Assembly: GCA_018136815.1 (NCBI GenBank)
Contig: CM030933.1
Coordinates: 5,224,282-5,288,281 of the forward strand
Direction: 5' to 3'
DNA: 64,000 nucleotides
From: Isochrysis galbana
Taxonomy: Eukaryota > Haptophyta > Isochrysidales > Isochrysidaceae
Shown here: piece after piece, positions 49,559 through 60,019 of the stretch
Layout of the letters: the number at the start of each line of letters is the position of its first letter
Position numbering within the stretch: the first letter of the stretch is position 1
Program-made: the position numbers and the translations under genes
The notes under the pieces: model-generated
Database searches by the model: none
Seen by the model: only the letters and a program-made list of their open reading frames with translations
What the model was told of the DNA's origin: nothing

Positions 49559-50620
49559 GATGCGCCCCTACAACCGAATGCAACGATGCGCGTGGTGTAG
49601 AGGTTCGCCTCTGGCCAAATACGGTAAATACGTATTTCCCATCTAGGCATGCACCCCGCGGCTGCGCCGCGAACACACCCAACTCACGGCGCGCGACAAA
49701 GACAGTGAACACCCGTCAACTACAGACTCACCGCCACTAAAAAAGGGAACGCGCGTCTTTTTTTTACAACCTATTTTCTAGCGGGAACGGGGTTGGTGCT
49801 GTGGTGCCCCCCTCGCCCCCCCGCGCCTCCCCCCCCCCCCCCCCCCCCCGGGGGCCGCGCAGCTCTCTTGGAGGGGGGTTCGGCCCGTGAGGATTTCTCA
49901 CATAACCGAATATTTAACCCAATCAAGTGAAGCGTCTGAAGGGACATGCGTTGCGGCTGCTTCACATGCGCCGCGAACGGCGCGCAACAATGAACACCCC
50001 GTCAACTACAGACTCACCCCCCCCTAAAAAAGTGAACGCGCGTATTATTTTTACCACCTACTTGTGTGGTACGTGGTTCTGAAACCCCATGAAAAGGCGC
50101 AGGGGGCCGTCAGCGCGGGCGTACTCGCAGAGGAGAGAACGAGTTTTTTTGTGTCGGGGGACGACCGACGAGTTTCAGTGAAAGAATCCGCTCTCAGTGT
50201 ACCTAGTACGGTAGTGTTGCTTGGCGTTGGGGGAGAGTAGGAGTATGAATTCCCCCGAATGAATTATTTCATTTACGTAGAAGTACTGTGCACGGCAGAA
50301 GAAAGAAGGGAGGAGGAGAACCCCTGCCGCGGGGGGAAGAGTTCGTCGTCAGAGAGGCGGCGAGGTCGGTCCGAGAGGGAGTCTCGTGGAAGAATCGGAG
50401 AAGAAAAGATACGCAACCTTCTGGGCTGGGCACCACCGCCCCTCATCGCCGAGAGAGACGCCGAGAGAGAGAGAGGGGGGGAGAGTAGAGGAGAAGAGAG
50501 GAAGAGAGGGGGGCGGGGAGGAAGAGAGAGGGGAGGGGAGGGAGAGAGAGGGGGGAGGGAGGAGAGAGCAGAAAGAGCCAGGGTTGGACGACGGCTGGCG
50601 GGCAGGGGTTGGACGGCCGT
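49559..50620. other. Repeats and 5' region of the Msp1 gene
   Basis: A roughly 100-bp direct repeat lies at 49668-49770 and 49970-50062 (GCGCCGCGAAC, GTCAACTACAGACTCACC, AACGCGCGT). A CGTGGTGTAGAGGTTCGCC word at 49591 resembles a tRNA D-arm. A C run is at about 49829-49848. 50290-50600 is GA-rich and precedes the Msp1 start. Confidence 0.5.
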
Positions 50621-52108
50621 ATGGCGGCCACCAGCGAGTGGTTCCACCGGCTCACCATCGTGCTCGTCGACTGCGCCGTCCTCAGCGCTGCTGGGCTGCT
50701 CATGCTCTCGCTCCTCCACCCACACGAGCCCTCGGTCGAAGACCCAGCCAAGGCTCGCAGGAAGGAGCAGGCCGCAGCGCTCGTACGGGAGATGCTGGCA
50801 CGTGACGGCTCGAACGTGCCGAGTCAGCTCCGACGCCCGCTCAAGCTCAACGACCACGAGATTGAGGTCGCGTCCTCTATGCCATTCCGCGTGCAGCAGG
50901 GAGTCAACTTCTCGAGCATTGGAGGGCTCGACGAGCAGATCAAGCAGCTTCGGCGCGCTCTCTTGCTACCAATCCAGCGCCCGAACCTCTTCCGAAAATC
51001 CCGCCTGCTGCAGCCCCCGAAAGGAGTCCTTCTCCACGGATCCCCCGGCACAGGCAAGACGATGCTCGCGCGCGCCGTCGCTAATGAGGCCAAGTACACA
51101 TTCATTTGCCTGGATCCCGCCAGGCTACTCTCGAAATGGTGAGCGCGTGCCGCCTGTCCACTATCTCGGCGCGGTACTGCTCCTGCTTGTGATCTTCTCG
51201 CCAGCCATCCTCCGCAGCCCCTTTCAGTCACTCTCGTCTGCATTGCCCGCACACCCAGGTACGGAGAGTCCAACAAGCTGGCTGAAGCCTACTTCACGCT
51301 CGCTCATAAGCTCGCCCCTGCCATCATCTTCATCGATGAGATTGATTGCCTTTTCCCCAAGCACAGGGGCGGAGGTGAGCATGAGGCTACCGTCTCTCTT
51401 CGCGCTCAATTTCTGGCCCTCTGGGATGGGATGCTCTCCCCACACAGCAGCGAGGCATCTGCCAGCCTCATCGTTGTGATGGCGGCAACAAATTGCGCGA
51501 GCAACATCGACCCTGCCATCCTGAGACGCCTGCCTCTGCAACTGGAAGTGCCCATGCCTGATGAGGGGGCAAGGGCTGAGGTCCTCCGGTGCGTGCTCGG
51601 CAACGAAGCGATGGCTCGCGAGCTCGACGTTCATGCGCTAGCGAGAGAATGCGCCGGCTACTCGGGCTCTGACTTGGAGGCCCTGTGCAGAACGGCGGCC
51701 ATGCGTCCGCTGGACGAGATGCTTGCGCGCGAGCACACGACTGAGTCCCGCGTTCGAAACGGCCAGGACGCCGCCACTTCCGTTGAGGGCCAAGGTGACG
51801 CTCGGCGAGATCCACCCGGAACTGAGAATATCACATCCGCCGAAGGCAGGCGAACGTGCTTTATGGTCCATGCCCAGGGTCATGTGCCCAACGTCGCGCT
51901 GCGTCAGGCTTTGCGTCTTCGGCGACGCACCGTGAGTACGGTGCAAGAGGAGCCGGAGACGGAGCTCAGGCCACTAACGATGGACGACTTTCGAGCTGCA
52001 ATGCAAGTGGTCCGTCCGTCGGCGAGTCGTTTCTCTCCCTCTTGGACGCCAGGTTCGTTGGCCACGCCCCCCATCGGCGATGATGTCGACTTGGACTTGT
52101 ATGATTAG
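50621..52108 (+). CDS. Msp1/ATAD1-like AAA ATPase
   Basis: Exons 50621-51138 and 51259-52108 (phase 2, TG|G), intron GTGAGC...CCCAG of 120 nt, 455 residues. An N-terminal membrane span lies at about residues 11-31 (LTIVLVDCAVLSAAGLLML). The family linker FSSIGGLDEQIKQLRRAL precedes Walker A (GSPGTGKT), then KYTFICLDPARLLSKWYGES with the pore loop, Walker B (IIFIDEIDCLF), HEATVSLRAQFLALWDGM, sensor I (MAATNCASNIDPAILRR) and an SRH-like end. Such proteins sit in the outer mitochondrial or peroxisomal membrane and pull out mislocalised tail-anchored proteins. An insert of about 80 residues (DGQDAATSVEGQGD region) and a longer tail make it larger than human ATAD1 (361). The ATG at 50621 is the first in frame after the GA-rich leader. 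Confidence 0.9.
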
Positions 52109-52373
52109 TGTAACGACAACACACCCTGGGAGACCCTGGGAGAGAATGGCCGCCGTACGTGTGGTTTATCCTTTATCCTCGCAACCTGACTTCCCTGAGC
52201 TTGGCCGTCTTTGAACCCTTCATCGTGATGGCTAGGCCGCAACTTCTTGTAGCGAATATAGGCATAGGCTTCGGGGTTTTGGTGCTCCCAAATCACACGT
52301 TGGGGCCCTGTGCTTGGAGCCTGTAGCGTGTGAAAATACACTGTTAAGTCGTGTAAATATGCTGATGTTCGAG

Positions 52374-52775
52374 GAAAATTATTGTTGTAGTTTGATCGAG
52401 CTGGTGCGCACGTTGACGGCTGCGCCCGGCTGCCCCCTTCCCATCTCACCGCAGCCACGACGCCCCAACGGGGACGCCCCAAGCCGACGGAGCCAAAGTG
52501 CTCGCAGGCCTCCGCCCCGCCCGATCAGGACGTCGACATGGCACCCCCGCCCTCTCCTCCACACCAGCCACAGAAATGGGGGACAGGAACACGCAAAGTT
52601 CTGTTCTCTGCTCCCTGCAGACAACAACAACAACCAGATCCACTCTGCCACCTACCTCCCTCGTGCCGCCACCAACTCAAGGACTCCCCTTGGGGGTGGC
52701 AGCAGTGCTGCCACCCCCATGGTGACCACTCCTACCATCAGTGCACCCCTCGTGGTGGGCGGGCACTTCACACTT
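52374..52775 (+). mobile_element. LINE 5' fragment (leader and ORF1 start)
   Basis: GGAAAATTATTGTTGTAG corresponds to the LINE leader. CGACGCCCCAACGGGGACGC, GACGTCGACATGGC and CACCAACTCAAGGACTCCCC follow in the same order as 5045-5405, with indels that destroy the frame. It merges at 52780 into sequence with CATCCACATGGGGGTAG, also found at 54047. Confidence 0.8.
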
Positions 52776-52896
52776 CTGAAGGCAGGAATGGCGGAGAGTG
52801 AAATAAGGGAGGTTGTCCCGCAAGTAGAACTTATACCATCCACATGGGGGTAGTTGCTGAAAAAATAACCAAACTTGAGGTTGCACCCTCTTCTCA

Positions 52897-53160
52897 GGGG
52901 TCCTTTGGGGGCTCCCAGAGGACCAGCAAGGGCAGCTCAGGGGGCAGTGGAGGCTGGGGCTCAGCCCCGCCCCCCCCCCCCTGCCTCTCTGCCTCTCCCA
53001 CTCCCACGCTCGCCATGCTGGCCATGGGATGGGAGCCGCCCAAAGCCCCCTGTCTGCCCGGCGACCAGGGATGGGGGGGGGAGTCAGTACGAGAGCAGGC
53101 CCAAGCGGGCCTGGGCCTGGGAGTGCAGCTCGCGACCCGCGCCCACTGGGGGTCTGGGTG
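52897..53160 (+). repeat. Repeat module X, direct copy
   Basis: Inverted relative to 12200-12445. CAGGGGGCAGTGGAGGCTGG and GAGTCAGTACGAGAGCAGGC are shared. Confidence 0.72.
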
Positions 53161-53371
53161 GTGTTGTTGATTGTTGATTGCCCGCTGCGCCCTGCTCATG
53201 GCAGAAGGCATAGCATGGGGTTGACCGACAGGCCCCCCGGAGGGGAATTGGTGCCTGAGAGGTGAGAGAGGGGCCGCGGGGCGCCCCCCCATGGGGCCAG
53301 AACATCAAACGAATGGAAGCCCACGTAATCGAAGTCTTGGGCAATGTCAATCAATGTCGATGCACTCGTAG

Positions 53372-53551
53372 GCGTTGGAGAACCTCAAACTCACAGGAGT
53401 ACATGAGGTGGACCTGGGGGCCAAATTGAAAGACAGCAAGGTGTTGTATTAGCTACAAGAGTTGGCCCTCGGCAGATGCTCACCCTCACCCGCAGTGAAT
53501 GGTGCATTTAACCAGACCCTGCAAGGCGTCGCATGCCAATTCAACACTGAA
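53372..53551 (+). pseudogene. Unidentified reading frame with one stop
   Basis: Reads LENLKLTGVHEVDLGAKL and LALGRCSPSPAVNGAFNQ, separated by one TAG at 53450-53452, to a stop at 53549. Composition is protein-like and unlike the surrounding repeats. Family unknown. Confidence 0.25.
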
Positions 53552-53824
53552 TGAAGGAAAGAATGTTAAGTTGCCCACAGTGGGTGGGAGATTTGGTACC
53601 AAAAGGTGACGCAATAAGGGCTCGCTCCAACGGCTATCTCCCACGGTGCCGGGGACTTAGCCGCGGAGGCCCGCCGCGCGCCGCTCCCCTCCCCCCCCCT
53701 TCCCCTTCCCCTTCCCCTTTCCCCCCTCCTGGCTCTGGCAGCCCAGCTTGCCACAGACCACAGAGGTGTGCTCGCGCGGCCAACACCAACCAGGTGGGTG
53801 GCGCAGGTTACTGGAGTAGCAGCA

Positions 53825-54270
53825 GTCATTTATTTCTCGTTCTCGAGGATCGTTCACGGCGCACGGCGCGAGCTGATAAGGGCCGTTCTTCTTTAGTTGA
53901 CGAGAGTCCCCCCCCGCCACCCCCCTGGTGCTTTTCCCTGTTAGCGAGTGCCGCCCGACGAAGGTCGGTTCGCCTCACGCCTCATTGGGTTTTCCGTTTT
54001 CCCTCATTGCAACTTGTGGGGAGTTAGAATGGGAGCCTGCTTATACCATCCACATGGGGGTAGTTGTAGTTGCAAAAAACAACCAAACCTAAGGTTGCAG
54101 CCTCTGAGGGGCGAGGGGGGAGATTTGAAGCGGGATGCGGGGTGCATATGCATATACATGGGTGTATGTATCTGTGGCATCAGCACACGTTAAGGCGTAC
54201 GGGCAGGTGCACTGAGGGCTGAGGGGTGTCGTGTTAGTTCCGGGCTAGTAGGAGTAGTGGTACTTACGCT
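53825..54270 (+). repeat. Repeat module Y, copy 2
   Basis: Same orientation and order as 12674-12998, with an additional roughly 100-bp insert (54039-54140) that resembles 52830-52890. Confidence 0.75.
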
Positions 54271-54921
54271 CAGTTATTTTATTACTACCACTACTATTCG
54301 TATCAGTACCTACCCAGCACCGTCAAAGTCAAAGTCTATAGGTGTCAGCCCTAAATCGTCAAGAAGTTTTTTTGTGTGGTACTATTGGCAATACCGCGAG
54401 CAACGGCTACCATGCATCGCGGGATAGGCATAGGCTGAGGCCGAGAACCGAGGAAAGGAAGAGCGCACACGTGCAAGTAAGCGCATGCAAGTTTGAAGTT
54501 TGCGTAGTTGTAGCTTAAGGCTGCGGCAGACGTACTTCCATTTCCATCTCCATCTCAACATCCACCACCGCACAAGGATTACTGCCACTCCAGTAGACTA
54601 AACCTATTCCATACCAGCTGAATTGCACTTTGGACCTGACGTCTCGTCCCTCGATCAACCTCCACAAGATCTTGTGCGCACTGCTTGTCGTTGAAGCGGA
54701 TGCATGCTAACATCCGGTGCTCATAGCGCACCGGTGGCATGTCGGTGGCGATTGGTGACGCACCTGCCATGTGCCGACTGCATACCTTTAACAGCCCATT
54801 GCGATACATGGCACGAGAAAGCCTAGTCCACTGCTCAGCCCATTAGGTACTGTCCTCCACAGTAGTTCAACGCGTCTGGCTAAGTGGTCAATGTAGTGTA
54901 GCACACATCTCCTTAGGCCGA
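54271..54921. other. Intergenic, no gene seen
   Basis: Moderate AT content; short frames only. The right end is the 3' flank of UBC9. Confidence 0.4.
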
Positions 54922-55963
54922 TCAGTAATTGGTGAAGAGCTGCGACTGCTCCCTAACACGTTTCTCATACAATTCCCGATTCTGGGTAAAGATCCGATAC
55001 GGTTCCTCCTGGGCCGGGTCCGCCGGATTAGGGTCGTTGAGCAACGTTTGAATGCCAAGCAAAAGTTGTTTGATGGTAAGCGCAGGTTTCCATCCTGAGA
55101 ATCACAACCGGTCGGTGCGCATGGGCATTCAGTACGGTCATTCAGTACTTGGTAGGGCGCGGCATCAGCACATCACGGGCGCTGACCTTTGTCGGCATCT
55201 AGGAGAGAAAGGCAAATCCTGCCTGATGGGTATACGTTGGGATGGAAGAGCGGCTTGTTGTTTGACGCTAAACCAAATTTGCACTCAGGGGGCTTGCTTG
55301 GGTACTCTTCGGAAAATGTCCTGCCACCACATGCGTGCCGGGCGGCGAACCAGCGCGTGAGAGAGATAAAGCGAGTCAAGGTTCTCCAAACAGGCCAACC
55401 TGCGGTGAGACCGATCAGCAGAAATGCGCCTCGCCGCAGCCGAAGAAGCGTACATGTGGACGGGATAGCGCCCTGCCTCCCAGATGGTGCCGGCCTTGCC
55501 AGGCACGATGCAGTCCCAGTGTAGGATGTCCTGGGTGCCGTCGGGCAGCATACGCGGCTTGGCGACGAATCCCTGCGCGACGTGGGCGACCAGAGATGAG
55601 CAGTGCGAGAGTGGCCTGCTCTCTCTCTCTCTCTCTCTCTCCCCCCCCCCCCCCCCTCTCCCTCCCTCCCTCCCTCCCTCCCTCCCTCCCTCCCTCCCTC
55701 CCTCCCCCCCTCCCCCCTCCCTCCATCCATGCATCCATCCATCTCTCCCTCTCCCTCTCTCCCTGCCAACCTCCCTCCCTCTCCCTCCCTCCCTCCCTCT
55801 CTCCCTCTCCCTCCTTCTCCCTCTCTCTCTCATCACTCTCAGGACGTGGCTCAATCGGCTCGGGAGGGCGTGTGCTGCGGTGGCTGAGTGGTCTCACGTG
55901 CGGATGATCTTTCCTCCACAGCTTGCGCTCCTCCTGCAGCCTGCCTCGTGCTATGCCCGCCAT
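54922..55963 (-). CDS. UBC9: SUMO-conjugating enzyme UBC9 (UBE2I), four exons
   Basis: Exons 55963-55898, 55572-55454, 55320-55187 and 55094-54922 join in phases 0, 2 and 1 into 163 residues, close to the usual 158. Introns start GTGAGA, GTACGC and GTCAGC and end GCAG, GCAG and TCAG. Sequence signatures are those of UBC9 rather than ubiquitin E2s: [20 protein letters not shown] at the start, [30 protein letters not shown], then [15 protein letters not shown] containing the catalytic Cys, [18 protein letters not shown] and a C-terminal [12 protein letters not shown]. It transfers SUMO from the E1 to lysines of mainly nuclear proteins. Intron 1 carries a long CT/CCCT microsatellite. The gene is divergent from RFC4, the two starts being 580 bp apart. 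Confidence 0.94.
55619..55840. repeat. CT/CCCT microsatellite within UBC9 intron 1
   Basis: Runs of CT, C and CCTC units. It makes long Ser/Pro/Leu or Arg/Glu/Gly frames on both strands that are not genes. Confidence 0.9.
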
Positions 55964-56543
55964 GAGCCGGCTCTCAGTCGGTGGGGAGGCGAAGCGGAGG
56001 GAGGGAGGGAGGGAGGGTTGGGGGAAGTGGGGCAAAGGGGGCCGGGGCGGGAGGGGAGGGGCGGTTATAAAGAAGCAGAAAGAGACTTTTCTAGTGGTGG
56101 GAGGCGGGACGAGCGGGCTTCTTTTTGGGAGCCATCTGACAGGCTCTCGCCTCGATTCCTACCTTTTTTTCGGCATAAATATCTCTACTCTACTGCAGAG
56201 AAGAGCTACAGCAGAGGAAGATCAGAGAGGGAGGCAGACTTTTTAGTCTCTAGAGAGAGTACTCTAGAGGAAGTGGGGAGAGAGGGGAGGGGGCGCGGAA
56301 GAGATAGGGAAAAGTACTTGTAGATGGAATGATGGGGGGTGGGGGGAGAAGGAGGAGAGAGAGAGAGAGAGAGGCAGGGGGAGGGGGAGAGAGGGGGCGG
56401 GGGAAAGGGGAGGCAGTGGGCAGCGGCGCCAGGGGGCGCGCGCGGGGGCGGGGGGGGGGGGGGGGGTCTATCTACGGATTAAAGAGCCACCCCCCACTCC
56501 CGCCACCGGTTGGCGCGAGAACCGACTTGCTCGCGCGCGCAGC
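55964..56543. other. Shared intergenic region between divergent UBC9 and RFC4
   Basis: GA- and G-rich, including a run of about 20 G at 56447-56466 and a (GA)n near 56355. No TATA element is convincing. Confidence 0.5.
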
Positions 56544-58486
56544 ATGCCGACCGACGCGCCCGACCTGCGGCCGTGGGTCGAGAAGTAGTGAGTGGCGGGA
56601 CGGAGGGGAAGGGAGGGGGGAAGGGGTGGGGTGGGGATGGGAGCGAATTGGCGGGCGTTGGGCCGCGCAGTGACAAGGCGGGACCGTCCGAGGCTCTGGG
56701 AGGGCGGCAAGGCGATGGGAGAGTGTCAGTTCGCGCTGACTCAGGGGAGGAAGATGGGGAGGAGGGAAAGGAGTGAGCGAGAGAGGGATCGGTGTGTGTG
56801 CGCGCGTGCACGCGTGCGCGCGCGATGGGGGGGATAAGGATGATTTGGTGGTATGTGACTACAGGCGGAGGGGGCTGGGTGATTGGGCTGTGCGATTGCG
56901 AGCTTTACCTACTTGTACCTGCGGGATGAGGCGCTTTCCTGGATCTGCGCGGTAGCCATGATGGGGGGAGAATCGGGAGGGGGGAAACAGAGGGGCAACG
57001 AAGGAGAAGTAGAGGAAAGCGATGGGAAGTGGGCGAATTGGCCTTGGGATTCAAGGAGCGTGCGAAACGGCGCGTGAGCACGGGCTAGTAAGCGGAGAGA
57101 GGAGGGATTATGGAGCAATCCACCTGTAGTGTGGTGAGCAAGCACGCTGACATTGCCACCGGACCTGCCATCACTGATCCGTCGCAGCCGTCCAAAGTCC
57201 GTCGATGACGTTTCGCACCAGAGTGAAGTCATCGACGCGCTACGCCACGCGCTCGAGACCAAGAATGTGCGCTGCTTCGTGCCCCTCGCGAAGGAAACAG
57301 CGACGCCGTTGCGTGCTGAAGCTGATTTCACTTCCGCCCCTCATGCCTCGCGCAGCTGCCGCACCTTATATTCTACGGCCCGCCCGGCACGGGTAAGACG
57401 TCGACGATCCTCGCGGCTGCGCGCACACTCTTCGGCGATCACTTTCGTTCGCGAGTGATGGAACTCAACGCGTCCGATGAGCGAGGTATCGCCGTTGTTC
57501 GCAACAAGATCAAGTCGTTTGCACAGGTGCCGCCCGTGATCATGGGGTCGTCGAGCTCCAACCTCACCGCGCGAGCACCAATTGACTGTGATTCCCGATG
57601 TCTACGTGTAGGTGTCGGTCTCCTCGACGCAGACGACGGCAACAGGGACGAAGCTGCCTCCGTTCAAGTTGATCGTGCTCGACGAGGCCGATTCGATGAC
57701 GACAGATGCGCAGTCGGCGCTCCGTCGCACGATGGAGACCTACTCGAAGGTAAGCTAGGACATATGCGCCAGTAAAAGAGACGACGTCGCAAGGGCTTGA
57801 GAGCGCGCATGTCTCACATGGCGCTGCCACAGGTCACTCGCTTTTGCATCATCTGCAACTACATCTCGCGCCTCATTCCGCCGATCTCCTCGCGTTGCGC
57901 CAAGTTTCGTTTCAAGCCGCTGCCGCATGCTTCAATGATCGACCGGCTGCATTTCATCGCCCAGAACGAGGGTGTCAATGTCGATGAGCCCACCCTGGCG
58001 CAGCTCATCGTATCGAGCGAGGGAGACATGCGACGAGCCATTCAGGTGAAAGCGGCGCTCAGCGCTCGGGGCACCCTGGACGTCCCCGACTAAACATGAT
58101 CTCGTCCCCCTTGCTCGGCGTCACAGATGCTCCAGTCTCTACACCGGCTGTACGGCGACGCTATGTCGCCGCAGGCGGTGCTCGACTCGTCAGGAGCGCT
58201 TCCCTCCGATCGAGTCAGCGCCACCTTTGATGTGTGCCGACGAAACGATTTTGGGGCGATGGCGCGGTGGGTCTCAGACCTGCTCGCGGACGGCTATCCC
58301 GTCTCTCAGGTGGTGGCGCAGATGCTCGACTTCGTGGTCGAGAGTCCCGACATCGACTCGATGCGCAAGGCCAAAATTGCGTCGGCGCTTGCGCAGGCGG
58401 ACAAAGAGCTCATCGACGGGGCAGGCGACTATCTCCAGCTGATGAATGTGCTTGCGTTCACCACACGGACGCTCATGGCTGCGTGA
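56544..58486 (+). CDS. RFC4: Replication factor C subunit 4 (clamp loader, RFC4/yeast Rfc2 type), six exons
   Basis: Exons 56544-56587, 57188-57266, 57356-57526, 57633-57749, 57833-58045 and 58127-58486 join cleanly (first junction phase 2, the rest phase 0) into 327 residues. Motifs: [14 protein letters not shown] at the start, Walker [22 protein letters not shown] [11 protein letters not shown], Walker [22 protein letters not shown], then the RFC-box [12 protein letters not shown] and SEGDMRRAI. The C-terminal collar domain ([11 protein letters not shown] to the end) fits RFC4 rather than RFC2/3/5. It is an ATPase in the complex that loads PCNA at primer ends. Length is a little below human RFC4 because the N-terminal extension is short. 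Intron 1 is the longest (600 nt, GTGAGT...CGCAG). Confidence 0.92.
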
Positions 58487-58906
58487 GGTGGGCGGGATCG
58501 GCGGTGGCTTGAGATGGACCTCGTAGGGGCGGGCGCGCAGTAGCAGCCATGATATCTGCCGACAGCGAAGATGGCCCTGAACGCGCGTGGCTCGGAGCGT
58601 TGGCTTGCACACATTGATTGCTAGAGGTGGAATGATGGCTAGAGGTGGAACATTGTAAGTTGCAAATATCAGGGTGTCTTCGTGTCCCTCGCCTTATTTG
58701 AGCTCTCGCTAAGGTTGGTTTTGTACGTTGCCGAGCGCGGTTGTTGTTGCTCTTGCGTTACACAATAAAATAACTTCTTGAAACTTCAGACCACAAGCTA
58801 TCTATTGCAATAGGCTATTGGGGGTCGATCCCTCATTAGGAGGCGAAAAGAGAAGGTGCAACCTCAAGTTTGGTTATTTTTTGACAAATGCCCCCATGAA
58901 ATGGGT
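58487..58906. other. Intergenic
   Basis: No gene. 58855-58890 resembles, in reverse, the CCAAACTTGAGGTTGCA word at 52868. Confidence 0.4.
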
Positions 58907-59100
58907 AAAAAAAATCTTCTTAAGAATCCCCGCTACATGTGCGTCTTGGGCTTGAGGCAGCGTGCTTGTGAACCTCCCTACTACCCAACCTTAACCACCG
59001 TCAACCCCTTCCCCCTTCCCCAGTTCCAGTTCCCGCTTTAATGGAGATACTGGTTCCGGGGCGGCCGCGCGCGCTGCTTCGGGCCAGGAGTTGGAAGCGA
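58907..59100 (-). repeat. LINE tail T1, minus-strand copy
   Basis: AAAAAAAATCTTCTTAAGAA to CCAGGAGTTGGAAGCG; reverse complement of 8535-8738 with a few indels. Confidence 0.8.
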
Positions 59101-59170
59101 GAGGAGGTTTTCGACCCTAGAGCGTGAAAACTTGCGCGGCCAGATTTTATTTAAGAAACGCCCTCTTCGC

Positions 59171-59275
59171 CAAATTTTAGTTAATTTTTCGACTGTCGGC
59201 ACAAGCGGGGGTAACCAGGCTCTCGACGATGAGGTTAGCCCCGCTTGCCGACAGTCGAAAAATTAATTAAAATTG
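59171..59275. repeat. Foldback (long hairpin), 43-46-bp arms
   Basis: The left arm 59171-59216 and right arm 59233-59275 are inverted copies sharing CGACTGTCGG...CGGGG and the AT-rich AATTAA end, with one 2-nt indel and a few mismatches; the loop is 16 nt. It resembles a MITE core or a hairpin RNA template. Confidence 0.88.
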
Positions 59276-60019
59276 AGGTAAGTCGAAGATGCGCTCAGGC
59301 TCTAGGGGGAGTACCCCGCGAGATGAAGCAAGGCCGGCGTTAGAACTTATAGCGTCGTGTGACATCTTGTTATCTAGCATTCCTAGCCACATACACCGGA
59401 CGAGCCATGCGCCAACCGCGCACACCCCCATCGCGGGGTAGGGGCTCCGTTTCCGTCGAAGGGCTACGGTCCCGCAGCACTATGGTTATACTAACACAAC
59501 AATAAAACTCTGACGCTCCCCCATCGCCAAAGGCGAAACCCTAATTCTCCCGCCAATCGTTGCCATTCCCGAGAAAGGTACAAGCTTACCTTCGAGGCTG
59601 AAATGTGCTCAAGCGTCAAAGACATAGGCCAGCAACAATTCTTCGCCTAAGACGGCGGCATCCAAACCGGTAACATTCCTGCGTCGTCACCCAGCACCTG
59701 GTTGCCTAGTTGAGGTTGCGAATGAAGTGGAGGCTATCACCAAGCAAGTGACATGAAACATGAAGTCAGAGAATGGGGCATGCGGGGTTAAATCCAAGAT
59801 GTTGGATTAACTTGATGCTGGCCCGCTCGGCAGCCACAAATTCGAAGGAAAGATTTTCATCGAATTCGTCGAGTCCATTCGATGATGTGTTGCACCCTTG
59901 AGCGTCGACGCGCGCGCTGGTGTCATGGACATGGAGATTGCGGTGACCTCTCGGCGGGGGTACCACGTTAGAACTTATAGCGTCGTGTGACATCTTGTTA
60001 GGGGCCCAGAAGCCAGAAG
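59276..60019. other. Intergenic, bounded by 35-bp direct repeats
   Basis: CGTTAGAACTTATAGCGTCG and 15 further bases are identical at 59338-59372 and 59966-60000. The 593 bp between contain no recognised gene. The right copy ends where the transposase-derived sequence begins. Confidence 0.6.

Noticed and set aside
55285..56323. Long Ser/Pro/Leu-rich and Arg/Glu/Gly-rich frames on both strands
   Set aside because: They are translations of the CT/CCCT microsatellite in UBC9 intron 1 and of adjacent GA-rich DNA.
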